Source: Yoonia maritima (GTDB lineage Bacteria; Pseudomonadota; Alphaproteobacteria; Rhodobacterales; Rhodobacteraceae). Taken from it: a stretch of DNA of 64,000 nt. Below, one piece after another: positions 43,953 to 52,390 of this stretch (position 1 is the stretch's first letter; each line of letters opens with the position of its first letter). Made by a program: the position numbers and the translations under genes. The notes beneath the pieces are model-generated. The model was not told the DNA's origin, did not search any database, and was given only the letters and a program-made list of their open reading frames with translations. The DNA lies in assembly GCF_002933395.1 (NCBI RefSeq), contig NZ_PKFN01000007.1, positions 806,001 to 870,000 of the forward strand, read 5' to 3'.

Positions 43953-45572
43953 TCAGACCTTTGCGCCATCACGGATCAGTTTCCAATTGATCGCATCAAC
44001 CAGCGCATCAAACGAAGCATCTACGATGTTGGCGCTGACACCAACCGTTGACCAGCGTCTGCCCTGACCATCTTCTGAATCGATAATAACCCGTGTCACA
44101 GCCTCAGTGCCGCCATTCGTGATACGCACCTTAAAATCAACCAGCTGCATATCTTCGATATATTGCTGATAAGGGCCCAAATCTTTGGACAATGCACGCG
44201 ACAGCGCGTTCACCGGACCTTGGTCACTACCGTCTGGGCCTTGGCTTTCGGATACATTCAGGAACCGTTCGCCATTGACCTTGGTGACGACAACCGCCTC
44301 TGACAACGATACCATCTTGCCGCGCTTGTTTTTGCGGCGCTCAATCGTCACGCGATAGCGTTTCACTTCAAAAAAATCAGGCAACGTGCCCAACTCTTCG
44401 CGGGCAAGCAGTTCAAAGCTGGCCTGCGCGGTGTCATAAGAAAACCCTTGGGCCTCTTTCTCTTTGATCCGCTCAACAATCCGTGCGAGCGCAGGATTTC
44501 CCAGCTCAACCTCGATCCCAGCGTCGGCCAAACGCGCCTTTAGGTTCGACTGCCCAGCTTGATTGGACATCGGCACGATACGACTGTTTCCGACAGAGGC
44601 CGGATCGATGTGTTCATAGGTCGACGGGTCTTTGGCAATGGCCGAGGCATGCAAACCAGACTTATGCGCAAAGGCGGACGCCCCAACATAGGCCGCCTGT
44701 TTCGCAGGAACGCGATTCAAGATGTCATCCAGCATACGTGACGCCTTGCGCAGACCTTTCAGCGCATCAAGGCTGACACCCGTTTCAAACTGGCTCGCGA
44801 ATGGTTCTTTCAATAACAACGTCGGGATAAGCGTGGTTAGGTTCGCATTACCGCAACGCTCACCCAAACCGTTCAGTGTGCCCTGCACTTGACGACAGCC
44901 CGCCATGACCGCAGCCAGCGTGTTAGATACTGCGTTTTCCGTATCGTTGTGCGTATGAATCGCAAGGTGATCACCGGGGATACCGCTGGCAATCACAGCC
45001 GTTACAATCTCCGTCACCTCATGCGGCAGCGTGCCACCATTGGTATCGCACAGGACGATCCAGCGCGCGCCTGCGTCATAGGCCGCATGAATGGCCTCAA
45101 GCGCATATGCTGGGTTCGCTTTGTACCCATCAAAGAAATGCTCAGCATCGAACAACCCTTCGCGCCCGCGTTCTTTCAAATAGGCGAAACTAGCGCGCAG
45201 GTTTTCAGTGTTTTCTTCCAGCGCAATGCCAAGCGCCGTCGTCACATGGAAGTCATGCGATTTACCAACTAGACAAACGGCAGACGTCCCGGCATTCACC
45301 ACACCCGCCAAAATATCGTCATTCTCAGCCGACCGACCAAGACGTTTCGTCATGCCAAAGGCGGTCATTGTCGCGCGCGTTTCTGGCACATCAGCAAAGA
45401 ATTCGGTATCGGTCGGGTTCGCACCCGGCCAACCACCTTCGATATAATCGATACCCAGTTTATCTAAAACAGCCGTGATCTGACGCTTTTCATCCGCAGA
45501 AAACTGCACGCCTTGGGTCTGCGCCCCATCGCGCAGGGTCGTGTCGAATAGGTAAAGACGTTCTTTTGTCAT
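43953..45572 (-). CDS. cimA: Citramalate synthase
   Basis: A 539-residue member of the isopropylmalate/homocitrate/citramalate synthase family. It condenses acetyl-CoA with pyruvate to (R)-citramalate, giving a threonine-independent route to isoleucine. N-terminal signature FDTTLRDGAQTQGVQFS; HTHNDTENAVSNTLAAVMAG and the loop GERCGNANLTTLIPTLLLK are typical. The C-terminal LeuA allosteric-like domain (TVERRK to the end) is present. ATG at 45572 overlaps the cysS stop (TGATG) with GGGGGA upstream; the GTG at 45575 is less likely. Confidence 0.92.
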   Translation of the reverse strand: MTKERLYLFDTTLRDGAQTQGVQFSADEKRQITAVLDKLGIDYIEGGWPGANPTDTEFFADVPETRATMTAFGMTKRLGRSAENDDILAGVVNAGTSAVCLVGKSHDFHVTTALGIALEENTENLRASFAYLKERGREGLFDAEHFFDGYKANPAYALEAIHAAYDAGARWIVLCDTNGGTLPHEVTEIVTAVIASGIPGDHLAIHTHNDTENAVSNTLAAVMAGCRQVQGTLNGLGERCGNANLTTLIPTLLLKEPFASQFETGVSLDALKGLRKASRMLDDILNRVPAKQAAYVGASAFAHKSGLHASAIAKDPSTYEHIDPASVGNSRIVPMSNQAGQSNLKARLADAGIEVELGNPALARIVERIKEKEAQGFSYDTAQASFELLAREELGTLPDFFEVKRYRVTIERRKNKRGKMVSLSEAVVVTKVNGERFLNVSESQGPDGSDQGPVNALSRALSKDLGPYQQYIEDMQLVDFKVRITNGGTEAVTRVIIDSEDGQGRRWSTVGVSANIVDASFDALVDAINWKLIRDGAKV

Positions 45573-47005
45573 CACAAATCCCCCAGCTTAGCCGCGTCAA
45601 AATCTGGACCGGGCGCCCAAGTCGCCTGCCCGCCTACGTCGGTCACCTGAACACCAGCGGCGTTTAAAATATCACGCACCTCATCGGCGCGATCCCAGTC
45701 TTTGTTTGCGCGCGCTGTCGCACGATCCGCCAGCAGCGCGTCAACACGTGCAGCAACGGCGGGCGCGACATCAGGACCAGCTTCGCCGCCTTCAAACATT
45801 GGGATATTGGACCAGTCGTTGACCAGACCCAGCATTTCCAAACCATGCGCAAAACCAGCGAGCGCCGCCGGTGTTTTACCCTTAGACAAAACATGCAACC
45901 GCGCCAGCGCTCCGGGTGTGTTTAGATCATTGGCAAGCACACCGATGAATTCAGCGTCAGCTTCCCATTTGCCATCAGCCTGCAATGCCTTGATCAAATC
46001 GGGACCAAATCCGTGACCTTGCAAAATGCCGTACCATTTACGCAAAGTGCCGTCAGCCTCTGCGCGGCGGGCCTCGGTCCAATCGGTGGTTTTGCCGTAA
46101 TGCGTGCCGAGCATAACCATACGGATCACTTCGCCCGGGATACCCTGATCAAGCAAATCGCGGATGGTAAAGAAATTGCCCAAAGACTTGGACATCTTCT
46201 TGCCCTCGACCTGAAGCATTTCGTTATGGATCCAATAACGCGCAAATTCGCCCTGTGGGTGGGCGCAGCAGCTTTGGGCAATCTCGTTTTCATGGTGCGG
46301 GAACTGTAGATCATTGCCGCCGCCATGAATGTCAAAGCTATCGCCAAGCAGATCATAAGACATGGCCGAGCATTCGATATGCCACCCCGGACGGCCATAG
46401 CCCCAAGGGCTGCTCCACCCAGGCACGCCGTCACCCGATGGTTTCCAAAGCACGAAATCCATCGGATTACGCTTGTAGGGTGCCACTTCGACCCGGGCAC
46501 CGGCGATCATGTCATCCAACGACCGACCAGAAAGTGACCCGTATTTGTCATAGCTTTCGACGGCAAAAAGCACGTGACCTTCTGCGGCATATGCATGCCC
46601 CTTTGCGATCAAGTCTTCGATCATCGCGATCATTTCAGCGATGTAGTCTGTCGCTCGCGGCTCATGCGTTGGACGCATTGCACCAAGTGCATCCATATCA
46701 TCATGATACCAACCGATGGTTTCAGCCGTGATATCGCCAATCTCGCGTCCGCTTTCGGCTGCGCGTGCGTTGATCTTATCATCCACGTCCGTGAAGTTAC
46801 GCACATAGGTCACATGATCCGCACCATAAACATGGCGCAACAGGCGAAACAGAACGTCAAACACCAGCACGTTACGTGAATTGCCTAGGTGGGCACGATC
46901 ATAGACCGTCGGGCCGCACAGATACATCCGCACGTTCATAGGATCGATAGGAACAAATTCCTCGCGTTTGCGGGATTTTGTGTTTTGCAGCCGGATAATA
47001 GTCAT
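45572..47005 (-). CDS. cysS: Cysteinyl-tRNA synthetase
   Basis: Charges tRNA-Cys with cysteine. The 477-residue class I enzyme has the HIGH-like motif in [16 protein letters not shown] (with zinc Cys in LCGPTVYD), zinc/active-site region [15 protein letters not shown], [17 protein letters not shown] and the KMSKS loop in [14 protein letters not shown]. The C-terminal DALR-type helical part is complete. It is co-transcribed with cimA, which starts on its stop codon. Confidence 0.96.
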   Translation of the reverse strand: MTIIRLQNTKSRKREEFVPIDPMNVRMYLCGPTVYDRAHLGNSRNVLVFDVLFRLLRHVYGADHVTYVRNFTDVDDKINARAAESGREIGDITAETIGWYHDDMDALGAMRPTHEPRATDYIAEMIAMIEDLIAKGHAYAAEGHVLFAVESYDKYGSLSGRSLDDMIAGARVEVAPYKRNPMDFVLWKPSGDGVPGWSSPWGYGRPGWHIECSAMSYDLLGDSFDIHGGGNDLQFPHHENEIAQSCCAHPQGEFARYWIHNEMLQVEGKKMSKSLGNFFTIRDLLDQGIPGEVIRMVMLGTHYGKTTDWTEARRAEADGTLRKWYGILQGHGFGPDLIKALQADGKWEADAEFIGVLANDLNTPGALARLHVLSKGKTPAALAGFAHGLEMLGLVNDWSNIPMFEGGEAGPDVAPAVAARVDALLADRATARANKDWDRADEVRDILNAAGVQVTDVGGQATWAPGPDFDAAKLGDL

Positions 47006-47150
47006 AACGCCTCACGCACGTGTTTCGCCGGCGGGCTTACCAAGTTCAGCATTCAATTGAAACGTGAAAGAGCAGCCCGCGACAGATGTCAGCAGGTAAT
47101 AATGCAGCAGATAATGATGCAAATGCTCTTCATGGGGTTTGAGATAACAG

Positions 47151-47264
47151 CTAAGCGATCAAGCGTCCAGCATTTTGACCATCTTTAGAATTGCCTTTTG
47201 GCTTGGCGCTGTCGCCGGGCCGCTCCCGAACTCCGTATCCGCATTCACAATGGCACGGCGACAT
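47151..47264 (-). CDS. Candidate 37-residue Cys-rich small protein
   Basis: A short open frame (ATG at 47264, TAG at 47151-47153) encodes a polar peptide starting MSPCHCECGYGVRERPG, with three Cys and a His spaced like a zinc-binding half-site. It begins 22 bases after the stop of the VOC gene on the same strand, so it could be the second gene of that SoxR-linked transcript. It is too short for routine gene finders. CGAGG lies about 12 bases before the start. Its reality is uncertain; the rest of the 281-base gap before cysS (47006-47286) shows nothing else. Confidence 0.35.
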   Translation of the reverse strand: MSPCHCECGYGVRERPGDSAKPKGNSKDGQNAGRLIA

Positions 47265-47286
47265 CTTAGGTCAAGCCTCGGCCGGT

Positions 47287-47676
47287 CTAACTGTAGCTGA
47301 TGACTTCGAATTCAACACCGTCATCGTCATGAAAATAGAACCGGCGGCCGGGTTCGTAGTCCGCTTGGCTATGCGCTTCATAACCCATCGCACGCACTTT
47401 TTCTTCAATTGTATCAAGGTTATCAACGACAATTCCAATATGGTTCATCGCACCGCGGGTCGCGTAGCTTGCGTCAGATTTGGGCACTGTTTGCTGAGGG
47501 TCTTTGCCTGAATAGACAGCGACATAGCTGTCGTCGTCGCCAACGTGCACGGTATAGCCCGCGCCAGCCATGCCCTCGCCTTCCCAGCGGATACGCCAGC
47601 CAAATAGTTGCTCCAACATGCGCGCGGTGCTTTTGGGGTTAGAGACGGTGATATTGATGTGTTCAAGACGGCTCAT
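47287..47676 (-). CDS. VOC-superfamily (glyoxalase-like) protein
   Basis: A 129-residue protein of the vicinal-oxygen-chelate fold, seen in glyoxalases, dioxygenases and antibiotic-binding proteins. Starts MSRLEHINITVSNP, with paired beta-alpha-beta-beta-beta units and the metal-site-like H in LEHINI and MNHIGIVVDNL, plus the final Glu in EFEVISYS. ATG at 47676 is chosen for the AGGAACC before it, although the frame stays open for 56 more residues up to 47844. It is divergent from soxR; a SoxR box and a 19-bp-spaced promoter lie upstream. The substrate is unknown. Confidence 0.82.
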   Translation of the reverse strand: MSRLEHINITVSNPKSTARMLEQLFGWRIRWEGEGMAGAGYTVHVGDDDSYVAVYSGKDPQQTVPKSDASYATRGAMNHIGIVVDNLDTIEEKVRAMGYEAHSQADYEPGRRFYFHDDDGVEFEVISYS

Positions 47677-47878
47677 GTTTAGGTTCCTTTTCAGTTTGCC
47701 AATCATACGTTCAAGCAATCCACGCCGCCGCACAGATGGCAGCATGACGCTGTCATCTGTGTGCCCCCAACCAAACCCGTCATGACGAAGGGCCGCAGCA
47801 GCGCGGCTATCTGAAAGATAAAATCGTTGGCTAGAGCTGTACATTGGCGTTTCTCACTAGATTTCCTCAGTGATTCAG

Positions 47879-47909
47879 GTTGTAATTTCTTAAGTTAACT
47901 TGAGATCAA
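47879..47909 (-). promoter_or_regulatory. SoxR-type promoter with SoxR box (facing the VOC gene)
   Basis: On the minus strand a -35 TTGATC (47909-47904) and -10 TACAAC (47884-47879) have a 19-bp spacer, the overlong spacing typical of MerR-family promoters. The spacer region holds TCTTAAGTTAACTTGAGA (47888-47905), a palindrome with one mismatched pair that matches the SoxR consensus centred on AAGTTAACTT. SoxR would twist this spacer to activate the VOC transcript upon redox stress. Confidence 0.75.
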
Positions 47910-47920
47910 GGATTATTTTC

Positions 47921-48364
47921 ATGGCTGAAGGTTTATCCATCGGGGACTTGGCTGAACGCACAGGGTTAGCCGTCTCTGCGATCCGGTTTTACGAAACGCA
48001 TGACATCGTGAAACCACTTAGAAACAGCGGTGGACATCGTCGCTATGGGCGTGCGGATATCAGACGTTTGTCTTTCGTCATGGCCGCGCAAACGCTTGGT
48101 TTTCCACTCGCCGAAATCGCAGAACATCTACGCGCCTTGCCCGATCACAAAGCCCCAAACAAGGCAGATTGGACCCGGATCAGCAAAACCTTTCGCGCAA
48201 AAATAGATGCTCGAATCGCGGCAATGGAAGAACTGCGCGACAAATTAGACGGCTGCATTGGCTGCGGATGCCTAAGCCTGAAAAGCTGTGCGTTATATAA
48301 CCCGGCTGACGTGAAATCACGCGAGGGTCCTGGCCCGCGAAATTTGACCAAGCTACCGACTTGA
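47921..48364 (+). CDS. soxR: Redox-sensitive MerR-family regulator SoxR
   Basis: A 147-residue homodimeric regulator with an N-terminal MerR HTH (IGDLAERTGLAVSAIRFYET) and a dimer helix, ending in the [2Fe-2S] motif C112-x2-C115-x-C117-x5-C123 (GCIGCGCLSLKSC). The cluster is oxidised by redox-cycling agents, which turns on target promoters. ATG at 47921 with AAGGATT upstream; an earlier in-frame start would run into the SoxR box. There is no soxS-like gene; as in other non-enteric bacteria, the direct target is probably the divergent VOC gene. Confidence 0.93.
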   Translation: MAEGLSIGDLAERTGLAVSAIRFYETHDIVKPLRNSGGHRRYGRADIRRLSFVMAAQTLGFPLAEIAEHLRALPDHKAPNKADWTRISKTFRAKIDARIAAMEELRDKLDGCIGCGCLSLKSCALYNPADVKSREGPGPRNLTKLPT

Positions 48365-48395
48365 CTTTGACTGGCGGGTATCATTCCCATGCGGA

Positions 48396-49571
48396 ATGGA
48401 ACTCTCTGAACGTATTACGAATATCACCGCTGGCGGCTCTGACGGCTGGGACACATTTTATCGCGCAAGGCGCATGATCGCGGATGGCATCCCCGTGACC
48501 GAGTTGAACATCGGTGAACATGACATTCGCACCCACCCCGACATTCTGAACGCCATGCATAACGCGGCACTTGGCGGGCATACGGGTTACGCCGTCGTTC
48601 CCGGCACTGATAGCTTGCGTGCTGCAATTGCAGGGCGGATCCAAGCACGAACAGGCGTGCCAACCACCGCTGCCAATATTTTGGTGACGCCGGGTGGTCA
48701 GGCGGGACTATTCGCTGCGCATAACGCTGTATGTAACCAAGGCGACACCGCGCTTTACATTGATCCCTACTATGTAACCTATCCCGGCACGATCCGTAGT
48801 GTCGGCGCGATACCAAAACCGATTGTCACCACACCCGACACAGCGTTTCAGCCGACCCGTGCCGCGTTGGATACGGCAGCGCCGGGTGCGAAATCTCTGT
48901 TAATCAATAGCCCGAACAACCCAACGGGTGCTGTCTATTCGCGCGCTACGATGGAAAGCATCGCCTCCACCTGCCAGCAGCATGATCTTTGGCTGATCTC
49001 AGACGAAGTGTATGACACCCAAGTCTGGGAGGGCGAGCACATCAGCCCCCGCGCCCTACCCGGCATGGCGGAACGCACTTTGGTCGTTGGTTCAATGTCC
49101 AAAAGCCACGCGATGACTGGCAGCCGTGTGGGTTGGGTTTGCGCGCCAGAGCATGTCATCAACCATCTGATTAACCTTGCCACACATACGACCTACGGCG
49201 TTGCTGGGTTTGTTCAGGACGCGGCAGAGTTTGCGCTTGGCCAAGGCGTGTCGGTCGAAGAAACCGTCGCCGCGCCGTTTCGGCGACGGCGCGAACTGTC
49301 GCTGGATGTACTGGCAGGTCAAAACGCCGTTCGCGCCGTTCCCGCACAGGGCGCAATGTACCTTATGCTTGATATCCGCGCGACAGGACTATCTGGCGAA
49401 GGCTTCGCCAATGCGCTGCTAGATGCGGAACAGATCGCGGTTATGCCCGGCGAGAGCTTTGGCGCGGCAGCAGCGGGTCATATCCGGGTTGCGATGACAA
49501 TTGACGATGATCGCTATGTCGCCGCCTTAAAACAGCTGGTCGCCTTTGCCTCTGATATGGTCGAACAATAG
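48396..49571 (+). CDS. Class I/II PLP-dependent aminotransferase
   Basis: A 391-residue fold-type I aminotransferase. PLP contacts: SPNNPTGAVYS (Asn and Pro loop), ISDEVYDTQVW (Asp and Tyr) and the Schiff-base Lys in VGSMSKSHAMTGSRVGW. FGAAAAGHIRVAMTI carries the carboxylate-binding Arg. It is of the AspC/YbdL-like general group; the amino acid used cannot be told. It lies 31 bases after soxR in the same direction, but it could have its own promoter. ada follows after 50 bases. Confidence 0.87.
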   Translation: MELSERITNITAGGSDGWDTFYRARRMIADGIPVTELNIGEHDIRTHPDILNAMHNAALGGHTGYAVVPGTDSLRAAIAGRIQARTGVPTTAANILVTPGGQAGLFAAHNAVCNQGDTALYIDPYYVTYPGTIRSVGAIPKPIVTTPDTAFQPTRAALDTAAPGAKSLLINSPNNPTGAVYSRATMESIASTCQQHDLWLISDEVYDTQVWEGEHISPRALPGMAERTLVVGSMSKSHAMTGSRVGWVCAPEHVINHLINLATHTTYGVAGFVQDAAEFALGQGVSVEETVAAPFRRRRELSLDVLAGQNAVRAVPAQGAMYLMLDIRATGLSGEGFANALLDAEQIAVMPGESFGAAAAGHIRVAMTIDDDRYVAALKQLVAFASDMVEQ

Positions 49572-49621
49572 ACGCCCGATTTCAGGCGGCACGATGGTTA
49601 AGAATCGCATAGGCTGTTTTC

Positions 49622-50683
49622 ATGCTTATGACCTTGCCAGATGACGACACGCTTTATGAGGCGCTGCTTGCCCGCGATGCGGCTTATGATGGAACCGCTT
49701 TTGTAGGGGTTTCATCGACCGGAATATTCTGCCGACTGACCTGCCCCGCACGCAAACCAAAACGCGAAAACTGCAGCTTTTACAGCAATGTATCGGACTG
49801 CATTCACGCAGGATTTCGCCCCTGCAAGCGATGCCATCCAGTCGCCCCTGCAGCACAGAACGACCCCGCCATTACTGCTTTGATTGCGGCATTAGACAGT
49901 GATCCGGCGCGGCGCTGGTTTGAATCTGATATTGCCGCGCTGGGCTATGATCCCTCGACCATTCGGCGCAGTTTTAAGCGTCATTTTGGCATGACATTTC
50001 TGGACATGGCACGTCAAAGGCGGCTGGCCAACGGATTTACTGCGCTAGAAACCGGCAAGGTCATTGACGCCCAATTAGAGGCCGGCTTTGACAGCCCCGC
50101 TGCGTTCCGGGCTGCATTTGCTAAACTGCTGGGAACCGCGCCGAACAGTTTTAAGAATGACGCAATGTTGCGAGCAACTCATATCCCGACACCGCTGGGC
50201 GATATGATTGCGGTCTGCGACAAACGCTCGCTGCATCTTTTGGAATTTGCGGACCGCAAGGCACTGCCAGCCGAATTAACGCGCCTTCGTAAACTGACTA
50301 AAGGTGATATCGGCCTTGGTCGCTTTGACACAACAGATCAGGTTGAAGCCGAATTGGCTGCGTTCTTTGCTGGTGAAAGCGCAAAATTCGCTGTCCCTTT
50401 GGTTTTACACGGCACGCCGTTCACGCGCCAAGTCTGGAACGCTTTGCGACAGATCCCGGCTGGGGAAACCCGTAGCTATGGCACACTTGCGCAAGAAATA
50501 GACGCGCCAACCGCCAGCCGGGCCGTCGCCCGCGCGAATGGTGCCAATCAGATCGCACTAATCATCCCGTGCCACCGTGTGATCGGCGCGGACGGGTCGT
50601 TGACTGGGTACGGTGGCGGCCTGTGGCGGAAACAGCGTTTGATTGATCTAGAAAAGACATATGCACAAAGGAATTCCAAGTGA
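49622..50683 (+). CDS. ada: Ada: bifunctional regulator and O6-methylguanine-DNA methyltransferase
   Basis: A 353-residue protein that repairs methyl phosphotriesters and O6-methylguanine and activates the alkylation response. N-terminal zinc domain with C37, C41, C68 and C71 (IFCRLTCPARKP; FRPCKRCHP), AraC-like HTH (about 90-165: STIRRSFKRHFGMTFLDMARQRRL) and the C-terminal MGMT domain with the acceptor C317 in IIPCHRVIG. The domain order and spacing are standard. The stop overlaps the next gene's GTG start. Confidence 0.94.
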   Translation: MLMTLPDDDTLYEALLARDAAYDGTAFVGVSSTGIFCRLTCPARKPKRENCSFYSNVSDCIHAGFRPCKRCHPVAPAAQNDPAITALIAALDSDPARRWFESDIAALGYDPSTIRRSFKRHFGMTFLDMARQRRLANGFTALETGKVIDAQLEAGFDSPAAFRAAFAKLLGTAPNSFKNDAMLRATHIPTPLGDMIAVCDKRSLHLLEFADRKALPAELTRLRKLTKGDIGLGRFDTTDQVEAELAAFFAGESAKFAVPLVLHGTPFTRQVWNALRQIPAGETRSYGTLAQEIDAPTASRAVARANGANQIALIIPCHRVIGADGSLTGYGGGLWRKQRLIDLEKTYAQRNSK

Positions 50684-51489
50684 CCCACCCCGGTGAAACA
50701 TTTCGTGCCCTCCACATCGCGGGCGACCCATTTATATTGGCCAACGTTTGGGACCGCGGCAGCGCCAAGATGATGCAGGGCATGGGGGCCAAGGCACTGG
50801 CTACCTCGTCCGCCGCGCATGCGTTCACGATGGGGCGGTCAGACGGCGGCACCCTTGCCCGGGACGAGGCGCTTGCCCACGCGAGCGAGATCCTCTCGGT
50901 CGCGACTGTTCCTGTACAGGGTGATTTCGAAAACGGATTTGGGGACAGCCCTGATGACTGCGCCGAAACCGTCCGTATGGCAGGCGAAATTGGGCTTGCG
51001 GGGATATGCATCGAAGACATCATTCTTCCCGGTGATGCCCCATATGCGTTCGACCATGCAGTGGAACGCATTCGGGCAGCTGCCAGTGCCGCACGTGCGC
51101 TTAGGCATGATTTTATTCTGACAGCACGGGCTGATGGTGTCATGCTTGGTGCCTATGGCACAGATGAGGCAATCAAACGGCTAAAGGCATTTTCTGATGC
51201 GGGGGCGGATTGTCTCTATGCACCGATGCCGCCTAACATGGCCGATTTGGCCCGAATATGCAAAAGCTTTAACAAGCCGGTTAATGCCTTGATCGCCGGA
51301 GATTTTGCGGGACATAGTCACGCCGAATTTGCCGCAATTGGCGTGGCGCGCATGTCGCTGGGCTCAGCCCTCGCGCGGGTGACCCATCGGGCCATTTTTG
51401 ATGCAACCCAGCAAATGTTTACAGGTGATTTTAGCGCGTTACAAAATGGGATCTGCAGCTACACGATCGATCAAATGCTGCTCAAATAG
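50680..51489 (+). CDS. Isocitrate lyase / PEP mutase family protein
   Basis: A 269-residue TIM-barrel protein: FILANVWDRGSAKMM (N-terminal strand and loop), SSAAHAFTMGRSDGG, VQGDFENGFGDSPDD and GICIEDIILPG match the oxaloacetate hydrolase-like/PEP-mutase subgroup. The usual catalytic KxCGH motif of isocitrate lyase is absent. Possible roles are 2-methylisocitrate-like lyase or C-C lyase activity of unknown substrate. GTG start with AAAGGAA upstream, overlapping ada's stop (GTGA). A hairpin terminator follows. Confidence 0.8.
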   Translation: MTHPGETFRALHIAGDPFILANVWDRGSAKMMQGMGAKALATSSAAHAFTMGRSDGGTLARDEALAHASEILSVATVPVQGDFENGFGDSPDDCAETVRMAGEIGLAGICIEDIILPGDAPYAFDHAVERIRAAASAARALRHDFILTARADGVMLGAYGTDEAIKRLKAFSDAGADCLYAPMPPNMADLARICKSFNKPVNALIAGDFAGHSHAEFAAIGVARMSLGSALARVTHRAIFDATQQMFTGDFSALQNGICSYTIDQMLLK

Positions 51490-51491
51490 CA

Positions 51492-51519
51492 AAGGCCCAC
51501 AGTTTACACTGTGGGCCTT
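51492..51519 (+). terminator. Strong hairpin after the PEP-mutase family gene
   Basis: AAGGCCCACAGT (51492-51503) and ACTGTGGGCCTT (51508-51519) form a perfect 12-bp stem with a four-base loop, three bases after the stop. The T-run is short. It lies between convergent genes and may serve both. Confidence 0.75.
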
Positions 51520-51587
51520 ATGGTTTGTCCGGAAAAGGCCTCAGGGACGAAGGACACCTGCCCGAACAAATACCGTCTAATCAGTGA

Positions 51588-52205
51588 TTAGAACTGGAAC
51601 GATACGCGTGCCGCAGCAGTTGTCGCATCGATGTCTGTGCCAGTACCGTCGAAATCTTCGAACTGGTGCTGCAGAACCTCTGCACCAACACGAATGCTAT
51701 CGCTTACGCGGTATTCAGCACCTAGACCCGCGAAACCGCCTGTGTCGTCAGCGTCAAGCGAACCAGAAACGCGTGCCTGCGCCACACCTGCGGTGACGTA
51801 TGGCAGCCAGTTGCCAGCATCGTAACCGACGCGCAGTTTTGCACGTGTGATTGCGTCAACCGCAACATCTGCTGTTTCGTCTTCGATTTCTGTACCGTCG
51901 ATATCAAGTTCGGCACCTAGAACCCAGCTACCCATGTCGTATAGGTAACCAGCGTGCGCACCATATGTCAGGCCATCAGGGTCTTCAGTCAGACCATCTG
52001 CATCCAACTGACCGTAGCCAAGCTGGCCACCGGCGTAGAAACCTGTCCAGTCAGAACCTGTCATAACAGGTGCCGCTACTGGCACTGGGGTTGGTGCAAC
52101 TGTTTCAACTGGCTCAGAAAGCCCACCTGCAGAAGCCATACCAGCGGCCAGCGCCAAAGGTGCAGCAAGGATGCTCGTGCGAACCATTTTATAAGTGGTA
52201 GTCAT
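51588..52205 (-). CDS. Outer-membrane beta-barrel protein (OmpA-like barrel)
   Basis: A 205-residue exported protein. ATG at 52205 with GGAGAAAAT upstream gives a clean signal peptide ending AAGMASA-GG. A proline/valine-rich stretch (PVPVAAPVMTG) precedes an eight-strand barrel pattern of alternating residues: DWTGFYAGGQLGYG, YGAHAGYLYDMGSWVLGAEL, AKLRVGYDAGNWLPYVTAGV, and the final aromatic VSFQF, which is recognised by the BAM complex. It resembles the OMP_b-brl family of small porin-like proteins; its role is unknown. Confidence 0.87.
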   Translation of the reverse strand: MTTTYKMVRTSILAAPLALAAGMASAGGLSEPVETVAPTPVPVAAPVMTGSDWTGFYAGGQLGYGQLDADGLTEDPDGLTYGAHAGYLYDMGSWVLGAELDIDGTEIEDETADVAVDAITRAKLRVGYDAGNWLPYVTAGVAQARVSGSLDADDTGGFAGLGAEYRVSDSIRVGAEVLQHQFEDFDGTGTDIDATTAAARVSFQF

Positions 52206-52390
52206 TTTATTTTCTCCGTTCGTCTTGTTGTCGTCTGTGCATACAACTGCCCACGAATGGAAAAGGTTCAATAGCACCTCACAGCTGTGTGAATAAAGTC
52301 GGCAACAATGGGCACAGAACGCAAAAATACTGGCAAAACACCGCGTATTTTCAATCACTTGAATTCACGTCACCGTGAACCAAAGGCATT

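Noticed and set aside
47006..47150. Further small gene in the gap before cysS
   Set aside because: Only short frames without composition or motif support apart from the 37-codon ORF at 47151-47264.
52364..52379. TTCACG-TCAC-CGTGAA hairpin after anmK as a terminator
   Set aside because: Only a 6-bp stem without T-run; too weak to list as a feature.
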